Positions 1 to 9,036 of a DNA stretch of 64,000 nucleotides are shown in pieces. This stretch comes from JL08 sp039969355 (GTDB lineage Bacteria > Pseudomonadota > Alphaproteobacteria > Rhodobacterales > Rhodobacteraceae): positions 62,001-126,000 of the forward strand of contig JBDVOA010000031.1 in the NCBI GenBank assembly GCA_039969355.1. The letters run 5' to 3'. Position 1 is the first letter of the stretch, and the number at the start of each line of letters is the position of its first letter. A program made the translations under genes and the position numbers. The notes under the pieces were generated by a model. The model searched no databases, had not been told where the DNA came from, and saw only the letters and a list, made by a program, of their open reading frames with translations.

Positions 1-755
1 TCAAAAACATCCGCGGAAAGACCATATACCCGCTCAAGGTATTCAGAGATGTCCTTGCCGGCTGACGTGTCGATTTTGTCCGCTCCACTTGGCAGCACGA
101 AGCGACCGAACAACACGAAATAGACGATACCAGTCAAGATCAACGCAAACCCAACAGGAGCTACCGAAAACAGCGAGAAAGGTTGCATCTCCTGATCGGC
201 TGGCAGACTTGTGTTTGCCGTCAGGATCAGGTCGTTCAACAGGATGAGCGGGGAGGACCCCACCATCGTCATCGTACCTCCCAGGATCGCACAAAAACCC
301 ATAGGCATCAGCAGTCGACTTAGCGGTATTCCAGTGCGCGTTGAAATCCGACTTACGACGGGCAGAAACAGCGCGGCGGCACCGACGTTCTGAAGGAAAC
401 TTGAAATCACGCCGACTGTACCAGAGACTATTGGAATGACACGCGCTTCGGTCGAACCGCCCCGCTTTAAGATCAAAGCAGCGACTGTATTCATTATACC
501 GGTTTTATCCAAACCTGCACCGACAATCATTACCGCGATAATCGATATGACCGCGTTTGAAGCAAAACCTTCAAAAATGGTATTGGGATCAGCCAGGTTT
601 GACAATCCGGGTAAATAGCTGCCGATGCCAAGCAATACCAGAACCAGAATTGCCGCTAAATCTATGCGTATGATCTCGGAGATGAACAGAAACATTGTAA
701 AGGCCAAAACGACAAGCACCGCTGCCATCTCATAACTAAATACAACCTGCTCCAC
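1..755 (-). CDS. SLC13/DASS-family permease, N-terminal part (cut by window edge)
   Basis: The reading frame is open from a GTG at 755 to the left edge, giving about 251 residues of a multi-spanning inner-membrane protein. At least five hydrophobic segments are visible. The stretch NAVISIIAVMIVGAGLDKTG and the later FLQNVGAAALFLPVVS and GTMTMVGSSPLILLND resemble the paired hairpin and TM regions of SLC13-type (divalent anion/sulfate/dicarboxylate) sodium symporters, including the SNT-like turn 'VGSSP'. The GTG start is preferred because a G-rich Shine-Dalgarno lies just upstream; an in-frame ATG at 728 has none. The C-terminal half, where such proteins often carry TrkA_C domains, is outside the window, so substrate (sulfate, citrate, succinate or other) cannot be judged. 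Confidence 0.8.
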   Translation of the reverse strand, partial: MEQVVFSYEMAAVLVVLAFTMFLFISEIIRIDLAAILVLVLLGIGSYLPGLSNLADPNTIFEGFASNAVISIIAVMIVGAGLDKTGIMNTVAALILKRGGSTEARVIPIVSGTVGVISSFLQNVGAAALFLPVVSRISTRTGIPLSRLLMPMGFCAILGGTMTMVGSSPLILLNDLILTANTSLPADQEMQPFSLFSVAPVGFALILTGIVYFVLFGRFVLPSGADKIDTSAGKDISEYLERVYGLSADVF

Positions 756-959
756 GTATTCCCCCCCAGTAACGGACTTTAGGCATCTTTTGGTGCGCTT
801 TGAACGCGACTGCCGACGACGCGGTGATTTTTGGCACGCTTTCTGCCGACACCGTTACGTTGGCATATTTTCTTTGTCAGGTCACGGATCAGCCAAACTG
901 AAATTCTATGCATCCTGCAATTGTCACGGCCGGTTTTCGCGTTTTAATACCACTCTCCG

Positions 960-3900
960 TTAGTTGGACACGTAGCTCGCCACGACCTGCAACAGTTTGA
1001 ACGCTGTCGCCGCATCATTTTCGACCACCGCCAGAAACTCTTTGGCGCCAATACGCAAACACAGCAGATCGGTTTCCGCCTTCATGTCCAGCGCTCTAGG
1101 CTCGTGCCGTATCAGGCCTAGTTCGCCAACTAGTTTGCCGGGCCCAACAGTGGAAATCAGCTGGTCTTTGCCATCCAAATGCGGAAGGTAAAGCCCCGCC
1201 TGCCCCTCAAGCAACATATAGGCGCCGTCCGACGCATTATCGTCTTTGCGAAATACATATTCTCCAGCAGGTGCCTCATACCAGCGAGCACCAAAAGCCA
1301 GCAATTTCAATTCACGCCGGTTAAGGCTCGAGAATAACTCGGTTTGCTGCAATGCCTTTAATTTGCGCGACAGGTCTGCCCCGACGGTGGCGTCGGCCAG
1401 ATCTTCTACCGGTCCGATATCGCTGGTAATCCGGCCCTGCTCCAGCTCAAGAAAAAGATCAAAAACTTTGGGTCTTTCGAAGCTGGCATTCAAATAGATT
1501 AGCAATGTATCCGGCAGTAATTCACGCAAACCCTTGAATACTTCTATTTGCGTATCCTGTCCGAAGCTTGCCAAAGCGTTGTCCATGATCAGGATGTCGG
1601 GTCGCTTAAGTGTCGCTCGACTCAGTGCCAACACCTCGGCAAGGACCGCCGGCAAATTCGCGCCCCCCAGAGAAAGCGGTAAATCAAACACGAGATCGAC
1701 AACAAGTTGTTCGGCACCTGCGTTAATCAACGCATCCGAAATAAGATTACGAATCTCGTCTTCCTTGCCGCCCGCAGCGTCGGATATTTTGCCAAATAAG
1801 ACATTCTCAAGAACAGTTAATCCGGGCGCAAACTTTCTTGCATCTAACGGCGCAAAAAGAGGGTCAAGTCGTCGCTGCAACTCCTGCGCGTGACTTCGAC
1901 GCAGGTCCAGGATCCTGGTTTTGATCGCCTCGGGAAACGTTGGCCCGATCTGCTCTGCGGATATTCTGAAGGGAATGATCATGATCGACGCGAGGTCGGC
2001 TTCGCTAAGTGCTGCTGCCCCACCGGATCGGCCCTTTTCAACAAGATCTGCAGTTGCTTCAAAGGTCGCTGGCTCAATCCCTAGATTTCGAAACAGCGGA
2101 TGTTCTGTTCCATCGACACCAAAAATCTGGCGCAACATATCAACCACATCCTGCGTGAGTTGGAAAAGATCCGCATCCAGACCCAAATCGCGCAGAAGTT
2201 TCATAAACCCGGTCTGCTGCACCAGCACGGAATCGGTAATTGGCTTGATCCGGGTGGCAAAAACCAGATTGTCGATCACGGGTATTGCCGGGTTATAGAG
2301 AGTATCGTCAAAGAAGAATACGTGCCGTCCTAGCCCGGCCTCTCTCACGGACTTTTCAACGTGGGGGCGCAACCTGACGAGTTGCTCAGCAAGTACCACA
2401 TTTGTGTCGGGATCAAACTTTTGATCCAGCCCGCGTCGGAACAGTGCGGCGTTGCTGCCCAAACCACTGACCAGACGACCCCACCAGTCGCGCAGTTCAT
2501 CTGCATTCTCCAGTCCAGCAATGGACGGATCAAGCCACTGCCCGCGCAATAGATCAGTACTGTTCCCTGCCCCTTCAGCCTCGTTTAGCAACGTCCGATC
2601 AATGTCGCCTTCTCCGCGCTCGGCCTTCAGCGCCATCATGACATTGTCTTCAAAATTCCCTCTAAACAGCACCGGACGAGAAGACGCGTGCCCTACCCGC
2701 GCGGCAATGACCCCTTGGTGCAGTTTGGCAAGGTCATGACCAGCAATCGAAACCCGGCCTTGCGTCGGCGATATCTCTCGTGTCAGCAGATCGGAAAATG
2801 CCCGCCGGTCTTCCTCACCCGGGGCCGAGATACCTATGGCCGCCCCCGCGGGCAACGTGACATTGAGCCCCTCAAGCACCGGATTTCCATCTTCGTCCCG
2901 CACCGTCACGCCGTCCAGCGTTATATTTCCGATTAGGCGCGGAATATCGGTCGGAGATCCTTCAATAAGAGATCTGGGAACCATACCCGACGGTGCAAAT
3001 TTTTCCGTAATGGTATCCCAACGCAGGGACATGTCCTGGACCTGATTATAGTAGGTCAACAGCTCTTTCCATGGCGAAGAGAGGTCCTTGTAGGCCGCTA
3101 AAGCGGCAACCAAAGCACCCAGAGAGACATTCCCTTGTATCACCAGAAAACCGCCGACCGAAAAAAAGAAAAACGGCGTGAGTTGCCCTATGAAGTTATT
3201 GACGAACTTCATCATGAACTTTTTGTTAAATATTTCCAACCGGATGCGATAAAGCCGCCCCAAACGGTCGGTGATCATAGCCATTCGGTACCGCCAACCA
3301 CCATTTGTGCGCAGCGCACTGGCACCGGCTGCGCTTTCGCCGATCTCGGCAGCCAGCGCGCGCACTTCGATCACGCGGCTCTTGTTCAACAAATTTATCT
3401 TGCGCTGCATCTTTGGGATTACCCAGGCCTGCAGCGGAATAAGCGCACAGGCCGCCAACCCGAACCAGAAGCTTTGCAGAAACAGGAATCCAAGAATGGT
3501 GAGCATTTGCCCGGCCTGCAAAGCAGGTTGTGCAACGGCATCCCCCATCAGCCCGCCCATTGGTTCGGACTCTGATGTGATCATCGACACCAGTTCACCT
3601 TGGCTTGTTCGCTCAAAATATGGCTTGGGAAACCGCAGTATGCGCGCAATCAGAGTATAGCGAAACCGGCGCAATAGGCGTTCGGATAACACGCCCTTCA
3701 TCGTATTGATCCGCATTTTCAGCAAGCCATGTGCCAAAACAGCCAGCAAGAACGCAACACAAAGAATTGCTAGAAACATGATCTGATCGATCTGAAACCC
3801 AAATACGTTAACCGTTGAGCGACCAGCGCCAATCGCGTCGTTAATGATCCGCTTGGGGAGTTCCAGCGTCAGGTAAAGCAGTGGAAAGAGTGACGCAGTC

Positions 3901-4019
3901 ACTACAAGCAGAACGATCTGTTCGCGTTTTGAGTACTTCCAGATAAATGAAAAAATAGAGCGTTCTATGATCTTACCCAACGTTCGCTCTGCGCCAAACC
4001 AATACGCCGCAGAACTCAA
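960..4019 (-). CDS. ABC exporter-like membrane protein with degenerate ATPase and C-terminal cyclic-nucleotide-binding domain
   Basis: This protein has 1019 residues, much longer than a usual half-exporter (about 600). Residues ~20-335 form a six-helix ABC exporter membrane domain. A nucleotide-binding-domain-like region starts near 365, but the key motifs are damaged. The Walker A position (397-408) reads GISAPGEEDRRA with no GKS/T. The signature (782-790) reads LSLGGANLP instead of LSGGQ. The Walker B strand (809-819) reads ILIMDNALASF, with Asn where the catalytic Glu should be. About 270 extra residues (470-740) sit between the ATPase halves and contain further copies of the '..NLVFATR' and '..ENVLFGK' Q-loop-side motif. 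Residues 893-1019 are a cNMP-binding domain with the phosphate-cassette-like GELGLIRHEPRA (965-976). It probably cannot hydrolyse ATP normally; cAMP/cGMP gating is an inference. The gene stands alone, divergent from the DUF3307 gene. Confidence 0.8.
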   Translation of the reverse strand: MSSAAYWFGAERTLGKIIERSIFSFIWKYSKREQIVLLVVTASLFPLLYLTLELPKRIINDAIGAGRSTVNVFGFQIDQIMFLAILCVAFLLAVLAHGLLKMRINTMKGVLSERLLRRFRYTLIARILRFPKPYFERTSQGELVSMITSESEPMGGLMGDAVAQPALQAGQMLTILGFLFLQSFWFGLAACALIPLQAWVIPKMQRKINLLNKSRVIEVRALAAEIGESAAGASALRTNGGWRYRMAMITDRLGRLYRIRLEIFNKKFMMKFVNNFIGQLTPFFFFSVGGFLVIQGNVSLGALVAALAAYKDLSSPWKELLTYYNQVQDMSLRWDTITEKFAPSGMVPRSLIEGSPTDIPRLIGNITLDGVTVRDEDGNPVLEGLNVTLPAGAAIGISAPGEEDRRAFSDLLTREISPTQGRVSIAGHDLAKLHQGVIAARVGHASSRPVLFRGNFEDNVMMALKAERGEGDIDRTLLNEAEGAGNSTDLLRGQWLDPSIAGLENADELRDWWGRLVSGLGSNAALFRRGLDQKFDPDTNVVLAEQLVRLRPHVEKSVREAGLGRHVFFFDDTLYNPAIPVIDNLVFATRIKPITDSVLVQQTGFMKLLRDLGLDADLFQLTQDVVDMLRQIFGVDGTEHPLFRNLGIEPATFEATADLVEKGRSGGAAALSEADLASIMIIPFRISAEQIGPTFPEAIKTRILDLRRSHAQELQRRLDPLFAPLDARKFAPGLTVLENVLFGKISDAAGGKEDEIRNLISDALINAGAEQLVVDLVFDLPLSLGGANLPAVLAEVLALSRATLKRPDILIMDNALASFGQDTQIEVFKGLRELLPDTLLIYLNASFERPKVFDLFLELEQGRITSDIGPVEDLADATVGADLSRKLKALQQTELFSSLNRRELKLLAFGARWYEAPAGEYVFRKDDNASDGAYMLLEGQAGLYLPHLDGKDQLISTVGPGKLVGELGLIRHEPRALDMKAETDLLCLRIGAKEFLAVVENDAATAFKLLQVVASYVSN

Positions 4020-4188
4020 GAAACGACAACATGTCAGGCTGCCAGCCTAACAACCTTGAAGTCACTTATTCAAATCATTTCACAAAGCGATCATGACGCT
4101 ATATCGCGTCACTTGACACAAAAATCGGATTTGCACCGTGGCACTCAGGCTACTACAGTTCACCCATTGGCACGGAGGAAAGTCACCT

Positions 4189-4581
4189 GTGACGCACACC
4201 GTTTTATTGGTTCTTTTTTTACTGTTTCTATTTCAGATCAAACATATGTTTGCTGACTTTTTCTTGCAGACACAGCGAATGCTGACGGATAGGGCTGAAT
4301 ATATTCATTTCGGGCGCTTCCAGCATGTAGTTATTCATGCCCTAGGTTCTGCCATTGTCTTTTTGGCAATCATGACTGGTCCGGGATTCATTCTGGTTAC
4401 AGTCATTATTGAAGCTGTAGTGCATTACCACATCGATTGGGCAAAGGGGTGGTATTCCAGTGCTGCAAATCAAACCCCGATGGATGCCGGATATTGGCGC
4501 GCAATGGGTGTTGATCAGGCTTTGCATCAAATCACTTATGTTGCCATGGCGCTGGCCTGGGTTTACTTCGCCGCGGGTTGA
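4189..4581 (+). CDS. DUF3307 small integral membrane protein
   Basis: The product is about 130 residues with three to four hydrophobic helices. It contains the DUF3307 pattern: an N-terminal helix followed by KHMFADFFLQT, then HVVIHALGSA, the acidic/histidine segment VVHYHIDWAK and the C-terminal GVDQALHQITYVAMA. The histidine-rich intramembrane residues suggest a conserved active or metal site, but the family's function is unknown. I use the GTG at 4189 because a perfect GGAGGA at 4174-4179 lies 9 nt upstream; an upstream in-frame ATG at 4138 would add 17 residues with no family support and would place the Shine-Dalgarno inside the gene. Confidence 0.85.
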   Translation: MTHTVLLVLFLLFLFQIKHMFADFFLQTQRMLTDRAEYIHFGRFQHVVIHALGSAIVFLAIMTGPGFILVTVIIEAVVHYHIDWAKGWYSSAANQTPMDAGYWRAMGVDQALHQITYVAMALAWVYFAAG

Positions 4582-4832
4582 TTGTGCGCTCGCGTTCGCG
4601 CATTTAATTGATCCCACGTCATAACCTGACCATTGTTTGAAGAGACCAGCACCCCGCGTTGTTGTTAACTCATGGGGAACAATGCGCGGTTTCAGTCGCA
4701 ACTGTCATCAAGATTGACGCATTTATTGCCCTTTAAAACCTCAACAAAGCCCCAAAAATGTGCTAGTATTAAGGGACTGTTAGTGAGTGAACCGCCCCAA
4801 CTCCGGGGCCATACGAGTAAAGGACATGACCT

Positions 4833-4952
4833 ATGGCACAGTCCACACCGATTAATGCGCCAATACCGACAGCACCAATTTCCCAGTCTGCATCGACTCC
4901 GCAGCCAGGCCCGAAATCACCGCCTCCGATCACAGATTACGCCAGTATTTAA
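4833..4952 (+). CDS. possible 39-residue proline/serine-rich peptide
   Basis: An ATG at 4833 opens a 39-codon frame ending in TAA at 4950-4952. The peptide is low-complexity, rich in Pro, Ser, Thr and Ala, and ends in ITDYASI. TAAAGGA at 4818-4824 lies 8 nt upstream, a good ribosome-binding site, and a candidate -10 (TAGTAT) lies near 4765. It sits in the 442-bp gap between the DUF3307 and TfoX_C genes, which otherwise holds nothing I recognise. No known function. It could be a real small protein, a leader peptide or chance; the clean Shine-Dalgarno is the main argument. Confidence 0.4.
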   Translation: MAQSTPINAPIPTAPISQSASTPQPGPKSPPPITDYASI

Positions 4953-5023
4953 CGCAACACCTGCGCGTAAAATGCGGAATTCGGGCAGGTGACAGGCGCA
5001 CGCTCTGTCGGTAAACCGGTCAG

Positions 5024-5356
5024 ATGTCGACACCTGTCTCTTCAATTCGAAATCTTGGCCCAGCGTACGAGCAAAGCTGTGCGCAGGCTGGTATCCACAG
5101 TGCAGAAGACCTCCGGGCATTGGGCGCGGATGAAGCGTACGGTCGCTTGTTACAGTCCGGCAGCAAGCCGCATTTCATTGGCTACTATGTCCTTGTGATG
5201 GCGCTTCAGGGACGTCCCTGGAACGATTGCAAAGGCAAGGAAAAAACTGCGTTGCGCGAGCGTTTCGACGCCATCACGGCAGCCTCGCATGACAAAGGCC
5301 GCTCCGAATTAGAAGCGGCCCTAGATCGGATAGGTGTGCTAGAGCCCAAACGCTGA
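5024..5356 (+). CDS. TfoX C-terminal domain protein
   Basis: This 110-residue protein consists of just the C-terminal domain of TfoX/Sxy proteins. The diagnostic line is SSIRNLGP near the N-terminus, then AGIHSAEDLRALGADEAY, and the hallmark YYVLVMALQGRPWNDC (about residues 54-69). The fold is a helix-hairpin-helix-like helical bundle. In gammaproteobacteria TfoX/Sxy activates competence genes with CRP; the stand-alone C-terminal domain, common in alphaproteobacteria, has no assigned role. The gene is convergent with ndk, with only 21 bp between the stop codons. The Shine-Dalgarno is weak, but the ATG coincides with the usual start of the domain. Confidence 0.85.
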   Translation: MSTPVSSIRNLGPAYEQSCAQAGIHSAEDLRALGADEAYGRLLQSGSKPHFIGYYVLVMALQGRPWNDCKGKEKTALRERFDAITAASHDKGRSELEAALDRIGVLEPKR

Positions 5357-5377
5357 CTCGCGAAATTCTCGTAGGTC

Positions 5378-5800
5378 TTAACCCACCAATTCCAGACCGG
5401 AAAAGAAATACGCAATCTCAACTGCCGCGGTTTCCGGCGCGTCCGAACCATGAACTGAGTTTTCACCGACGCTTTCGGCAAAGTCAGCGCGGATCGTTCC
5501 GGGGGCTGCATCTGCTGGGTTGGTGGCGCCCATGACTTCACGGTTCTTGGCAATGGCGTTTTCACCTTCCAGCACTTGAACCACGACCGGTTCCGACGCC
5601 ATGAAGTCACAAAGTTCGCCGTAAAAGGGGCGCTCTGCATGAACTGCGTAAAATACACCGGCTTGTGCCTTAGTCATGTGAATCCGCTTTTGCGCAACAA
5701 CGCGCAGACCCGCTTCTTCAAACTTGGCATTAATCTTGCCAGTCAGATTGCGGCGGGTGGCGTCAGGTTTGATGATCGAAAACGTGCGTTCAAGGGCCAT
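5378..5800 (-). CDS. ndk: nucleoside diphosphate kinase
   Basis: NDK transfers the gamma-phosphate from NTPs to NDPs through a phosphohistidine and balances cytoplasmic nucleotide pools. The 140-residue length is exactly typical. The N-terminus ALERTFSIIKPDATRRN and the active-site segment NSVHGSDAPETAAVEI, with the catalytic His, are both present, along with RPFYGEL and ATNPADAAPGTIR of the nucleotide site. A longer frame begins 15 codons upstream, but the ATG at 5800 matches the family start and has a GGAG Shine-Dalgarno at good spacing. It is monocistronic, convergent with the TfoX_C gene and divergent from the ABC-F gene. Confidence 0.97.
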   Translation of the reverse strand: MALERTFSIIKPDATRRNLTGKINAKFEEAGLRVVAQKRIHMTKAQAGVFYAVHAERPFYGELCDFMASEPVVVQVLEGENAIAKNREVMGATNPADAAPGTIRADFAESVGENSVHGSDAPETAAVEIAYFFSGLELVG

Positions 5801-5932
5801 GATGTATGCTCCGGTTTGTGGGATGCCGAAACGGCGCGGTCCCAAGTGTTGAATCGCGCGTCAGGTAACATGCCTCCAAAGAGTTGAAAAGCGGCGATTG
5901 ACGCGACGCGCTGGTTACGCCACACCGCGCTC

Positions 5933-7792
5933 ATGTTACGTATTATCGATATCAACTATGCCGTTGAGGGCCGCCCGCTGTTTCGCGAGGCAACAGCGAC
6001 GATTCCGACAGGTCACAAGGTGGGCCTGATCGGGCGTAATGGCGCTGGTAAAACCACTTTGTTCAAACTGATCCGTGGCGAGTTGGTGCTAGAGGGGGGC
6101 GTGATCTCCCTGCCCGCCCGCGCCAAGATCGGCGGCGTTGCACAAGAGGTGCCGGGTAACGAAGTTTCCCTGATCGATACTGTGTTGGCGGCTGACACTG
6201 AACGTGCGGAACTGCTGGCGGAGTCCGAGACAGCAACGGATCCCGGGCGCATATCTGACATTCAGACCCGGCTGACGGATATTGATGCATGGTCAGCCGA
6301 AGCACGCGCAGCTTCAATCCTCAAAGGTTTGGGGTTTGAGCACAAAGAACAGCAGATGCCCTGCTCCGCCTTTTCGGGTGGGTGGCGCATGCGTGTCGCG
6401 CTGGCAGCAGTTCTGTTTGCCCAGCCAGACTACCTGTTACTGGACGAACCGACCAACTATCTTGATCTGGAAGGCGCGTTGTGGCTCGAGGCTTATCTCG
6501 TCAAATACCCGCATACGGTCATGATCATTAGTCACGACCGGGAATTGCTGAACCGGTCCGTGGGCGCGATCCTGCATCTGGAAGACAAGCAATTGACCTA
6601 TTACACGGGCAATTACGACAGTTTTGCGCGCCAGCGTGCGGCCAAACGCGCGGTGCAGGCCGCTGCGGCGAAGAAACAAGACCTGCGCCGCGCGCATCTG
6701 CAGGCTTTTGTCGACCGTTTCAAGGCCAAAGCGTCCAAGGCCAAGCAGGCTCAATCCCGCGTTAAGATGCTGGAAAAGATGGAAACTATCCGCGCGCCCG
6801 AAGATGCGGCGCGCACCGTCTTCAAGTTTCCAGAGCCCGAGGAACTGTCACCCCCCATTATCGCCACCGAGGGCGTGTCAGTGGGGTATGACGGAACTGT
6901 GGTGTTAAACCATCTCAATCTGCGCATCGATCAGGATGACCGGATTGCTTTGCTCGGCAAGAATGGCGAAGGAAAATCGACTCTGGCCAAACTATTGTCA
7001 GCACGGCTTGATCCGATGGGCGGCAACATGGTCAGTTCCAACAAGTTGAGGATCGGATTTTTTGCCCAGCATCAGGTGGATGAATTGCGCGTTGACGAAA
7101 CTCCGCTGCAACACCTTCTGCGCGAGCGCGCCCAAGAAGGACAGGCCAAACTGCGTGCCCGGCTGGCAAGTTTTGGGCTAGGCCCCGATCAGGCAGAAAC
7201 CGAGGTTGGACGTCTGTCGGGCGGACAAAAGGCGCGACTATCCCTGCTTTTAGCCACCCTGCCCGCGCCGCATTTGCTGATCCTTGATGAGCCGACCAAC
7301 CACCTGGACATCGAAAGCCGCGAGGCGTTGGTCGAGGCGCTGACCGCCTATTCCGGTGCGGTCATTCTGGTCAGCCACGATATGCACTTGCTGTCGATGG
7401 TCGCAGACCGGTTATGGCTGGTGAAAGGCGGGCGCGTCACGCCTTATGAGGATGACCTGCAAGCCTATCGCAAGATGTTGCTGGCCGTCGACCGGCCGTC
7501 AAAGTCCAAAGAGTCCGCTAAAAAGACCGCGCCGAAGGCCGTTTCGCGCGACGTTGTGCTGGCGCTGAAATCTGATGTGCGCAAAGCTGAAGAGCGAGTG
7601 AAGAAACTTAACGAAATGCGTGATAAGTTGGCCAAGAAGCTAGCTGATCCAAAGCTCTATGAACAGGAAAACCTGGGCGAGATGGCGGTCTGGCAAAAGA
7701 AATATTCCGAAGTGATGGAAGCACTGGATCGCGCCGAAGGCTTGTGGATGACAGCACTAGAAAAACTCGAGAAAGCCAATGTGACCGTCTGA
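5933..7792 (+). CDS. ABC-F family ATPase (YheS/Uup-like)
   Basis: The 619-residue protein has two ABC ATPase domains in one chain and no membrane segments, the layout of ABC-F translation factors that act at the ribosomal E site. The first domain has Walker A GRNGAGKTT, signature FSGGWRMR and Walker B LLLDEPTNYLD. The second has GKNGEGKST, LSGGQKAR and LILDEPTNHLD. The inter-domain linker contains the family's KAKQAQSRVKMLEKME, and the second domain has the FFAQHQVDELR stretch that, with the linker, points to the YheS branch. A Lys/Glu-rich coiled coil occupies roughly residues 530-619. The stop overlaps the marC start (TGATG at 7790-7794), so the two genes are translationally coupled. Confidence 0.92.
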   Translation: MLRIIDINYAVEGRPLFREATATIPTGHKVGLIGRNGAGKTTLFKLIRGELVLEGGVISLPARAKIGGVAQEVPGNEVSLIDTVLAADTERAELLAESETATDPGRISDIQTRLTDIDAWSAEARAASILKGLGFEHKEQQMPCSAFSGGWRMRVALAAVLFAQPDYLLLDEPTNYLDLEGALWLEAYLVKYPHTVMIISHDRELLNRSVGAILHLEDKQLTYYTGNYDSFARQRAAKRAVQAAAAKKQDLRRAHLQAFVDRFKAKASKAKQAQSRVKMLEKMETIRAPEDAARTVFKFPEPEELSPPIIATEGVSVGYDGTVVLNHLNLRIDQDDRIALLGKNGEGKSTLAKLLSARLDPMGGNMVSSNKLRIGFFAQHQVDELRVDETPLQHLLRERAQEGQAKLRARLASFGLGPDQAETEVGRLSGGQKARLSLLLATLPAPHLLILDEPTNHLDIESREALVEALTAYSGAVILVSHDMHLLSMVADRLWLVKGGRVTPYEDDLQAYRKMLLAVDRPSKSKESAKKTAPKAVSRDVVLALKSDVRKAEERVKKLNEMRDKLAKKLADPKLYEQENLGEMAVWQKKYSEVMEALDRAEGLWMTALEKLEKANVTV

Positions 7793-8403
7793 TGGATGCT
7801 TCCTTTCTTATAACAGCGTTTGTTTCGCTATTTGTGGTGATCGACCCGATTGCCCTGCTGCCCCTGTTTATGGCGCTTACGCAGGGCATGACAGCACGCG
7901 AACGTCGGATCATAGGGGCAAGGGCGTGCGTGGTCGCGGCCTTTCTGCTGTGCATTTTTGCCCAATACGGTGAAACCGTTCTGAATTTCGTTGGAATATC
8001 GATGCCTGCATTTCGTATCGCCGGCGGTATACTGTTGTTCATCACAGCGCTCGACATGCTTTTTGAACGGCGCACTAAACGACGTGAGGATAGCGCAGAC
8101 AGTCGTCCTGACCCTTCTGTTTTTCCGCTTGCAATACCGCTGATCGCGGGTCCTGGTTCCATTGCCACAGTGATCCTGCTGGCGGGGCAGAATCCCGGCA
8201 CACAAGGGTTTGCGCTGGTCATCGGCGTGATGCTCACGGTCATTTTAGTGACGTTCATTTTCTTCCTTTCCGCTGATGTGTTTGAAAGAGTCTTCGGCAA
8301 GACCGGCATTAACGTTATTACCCGCCTTCTTGGCATGCTTCTTGCGGCACTGGCAGTGCAATTCGTGCTCGATGGAATGCGGGACTTCGGATTTGGCCCC
8401 TGA
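7792..8403 (+). CDS. MarC family integral membrane protein
   Basis: The 203-residue product has six predicted membrane helices and the MarC-family signatures: N-terminal FVVIDPIALLPLFMALT, the central RIAGGILLFITALDML, and PLAIPLIAGPGSIATVILL in the fourth helix. MarC proteins were once linked to multiple antibiotic resistance; that role has not held up and the function is unclear. The start ATG at 7792 overlaps the stop of the ABC-F gene by one base; an in-frame upstream ATG at 7744 lies inside that gene and adds only hydrophilic sequence. Confidence 0.9.
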   Translation: MDASFLITAFVSLFVVIDPIALLPLFMALTQGMTARERRIIGARACVVAAFLLCIFAQYGETVLNFVGISMPAFRIAGGILLFITALDMLFERRTKRREDSADSRPDPSVFPLAIPLIAGPGSIATVILLAGQNPGTQGFALVIGVMLTVILVTFIFFLSADVFERVFGKTGINVITRLLGMLLAALAVQFVLDGMRDFGFGP

Positions 8404-8454
8404 AAATCGCTGCGTCGTACCTATATCAGGTTCTGCACCAGCCGGAGCCCCCCT

Positions 8455-9036
8455 ATGAGCGATGACAACATTGCTAGACTGATATATCTGGTCTTGCTTG
8501 GGGCAGTTCTAGGTGGCTGGTTCCTGATGCAAAACCGAAACTCATTGAATAAAACCCTTCAACAGGCGGCCGTCTGGGGGCTTATATTTGTCGGCGCGAT
8601 TGCCGTCGCGGGGCTGTGGAATGACATTCGGCACACCATAAACCCGTCGGTCGCGCGTTTCACGCAAAATGGGAAAATCACGGTACCACGGGCGAGTGAC
8701 GGCCATTATTACTTGACGCTGGGCATAAACGGAACTGACGTGAATTTTGTGGTCGATACCGGGGCAACAAACATCGTACTCACCCAAGATGATGCGGTGC
8801 GAGCTGGTTTCAAACTGGACGATCTAGTCTATTTTGATCGCGCCATGACCGCCAACGGAGAGGTGCGCACCGCTCCGATTTGGTTGGAAAGTGTGACGCT
8901 TGGTCCAATCTCTGACCGCGATGTGCGAGCCTCTGTGAACGAAGGCGAAATGGACGGATCGCTGCTTGGAATGGGATATCTCCAGCGATTTGCACATATT
9001 GAAATCACTGGCGGTCAGTTGATCCTGACGCGTTAA
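8455..9036 (+). CDS. membrane-anchored retropepsin-like aspartic protease (clan AA)
   Basis: This 193-residue protein has two N-terminal membrane helices (about residues 8-26 and 36-55) and then a periplasmic retropepsin-like domain. The single aspartic protease motif VVDTGATNIVLT (Asp-Thr-Gly-Ala) is intact near residue 100, with the flap-side sequence TANGEVRTAPIWL and the C-terminal GSLLGMGYL hydrophobic-Gly motif. Such domains work as homodimers. It belongs to the family of bacterial single-domain retropepsins annotated as TIGR02281-type. The substrate is unknown. Its last codons overlap the end of the convergent holC gene by 4 bp. Confidence 0.88.
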   Translation: MSDDNIARLIYLVLLGAVLGGWFLMQNRNSLNKTLQQAAVWGLIFVGAIAVAGLWNDIRHTINPSVARFTQNGKITVPRASDGHYYLTLGINGTDVNFVVDTGATNIVLTQDDAVRAGFKLDDLVYFDRAMTANGEVRTAPIWLESVTLGPISDRDVRASVNEGEMDGSLLGMGYLQRFAHIEITGGQLILTR

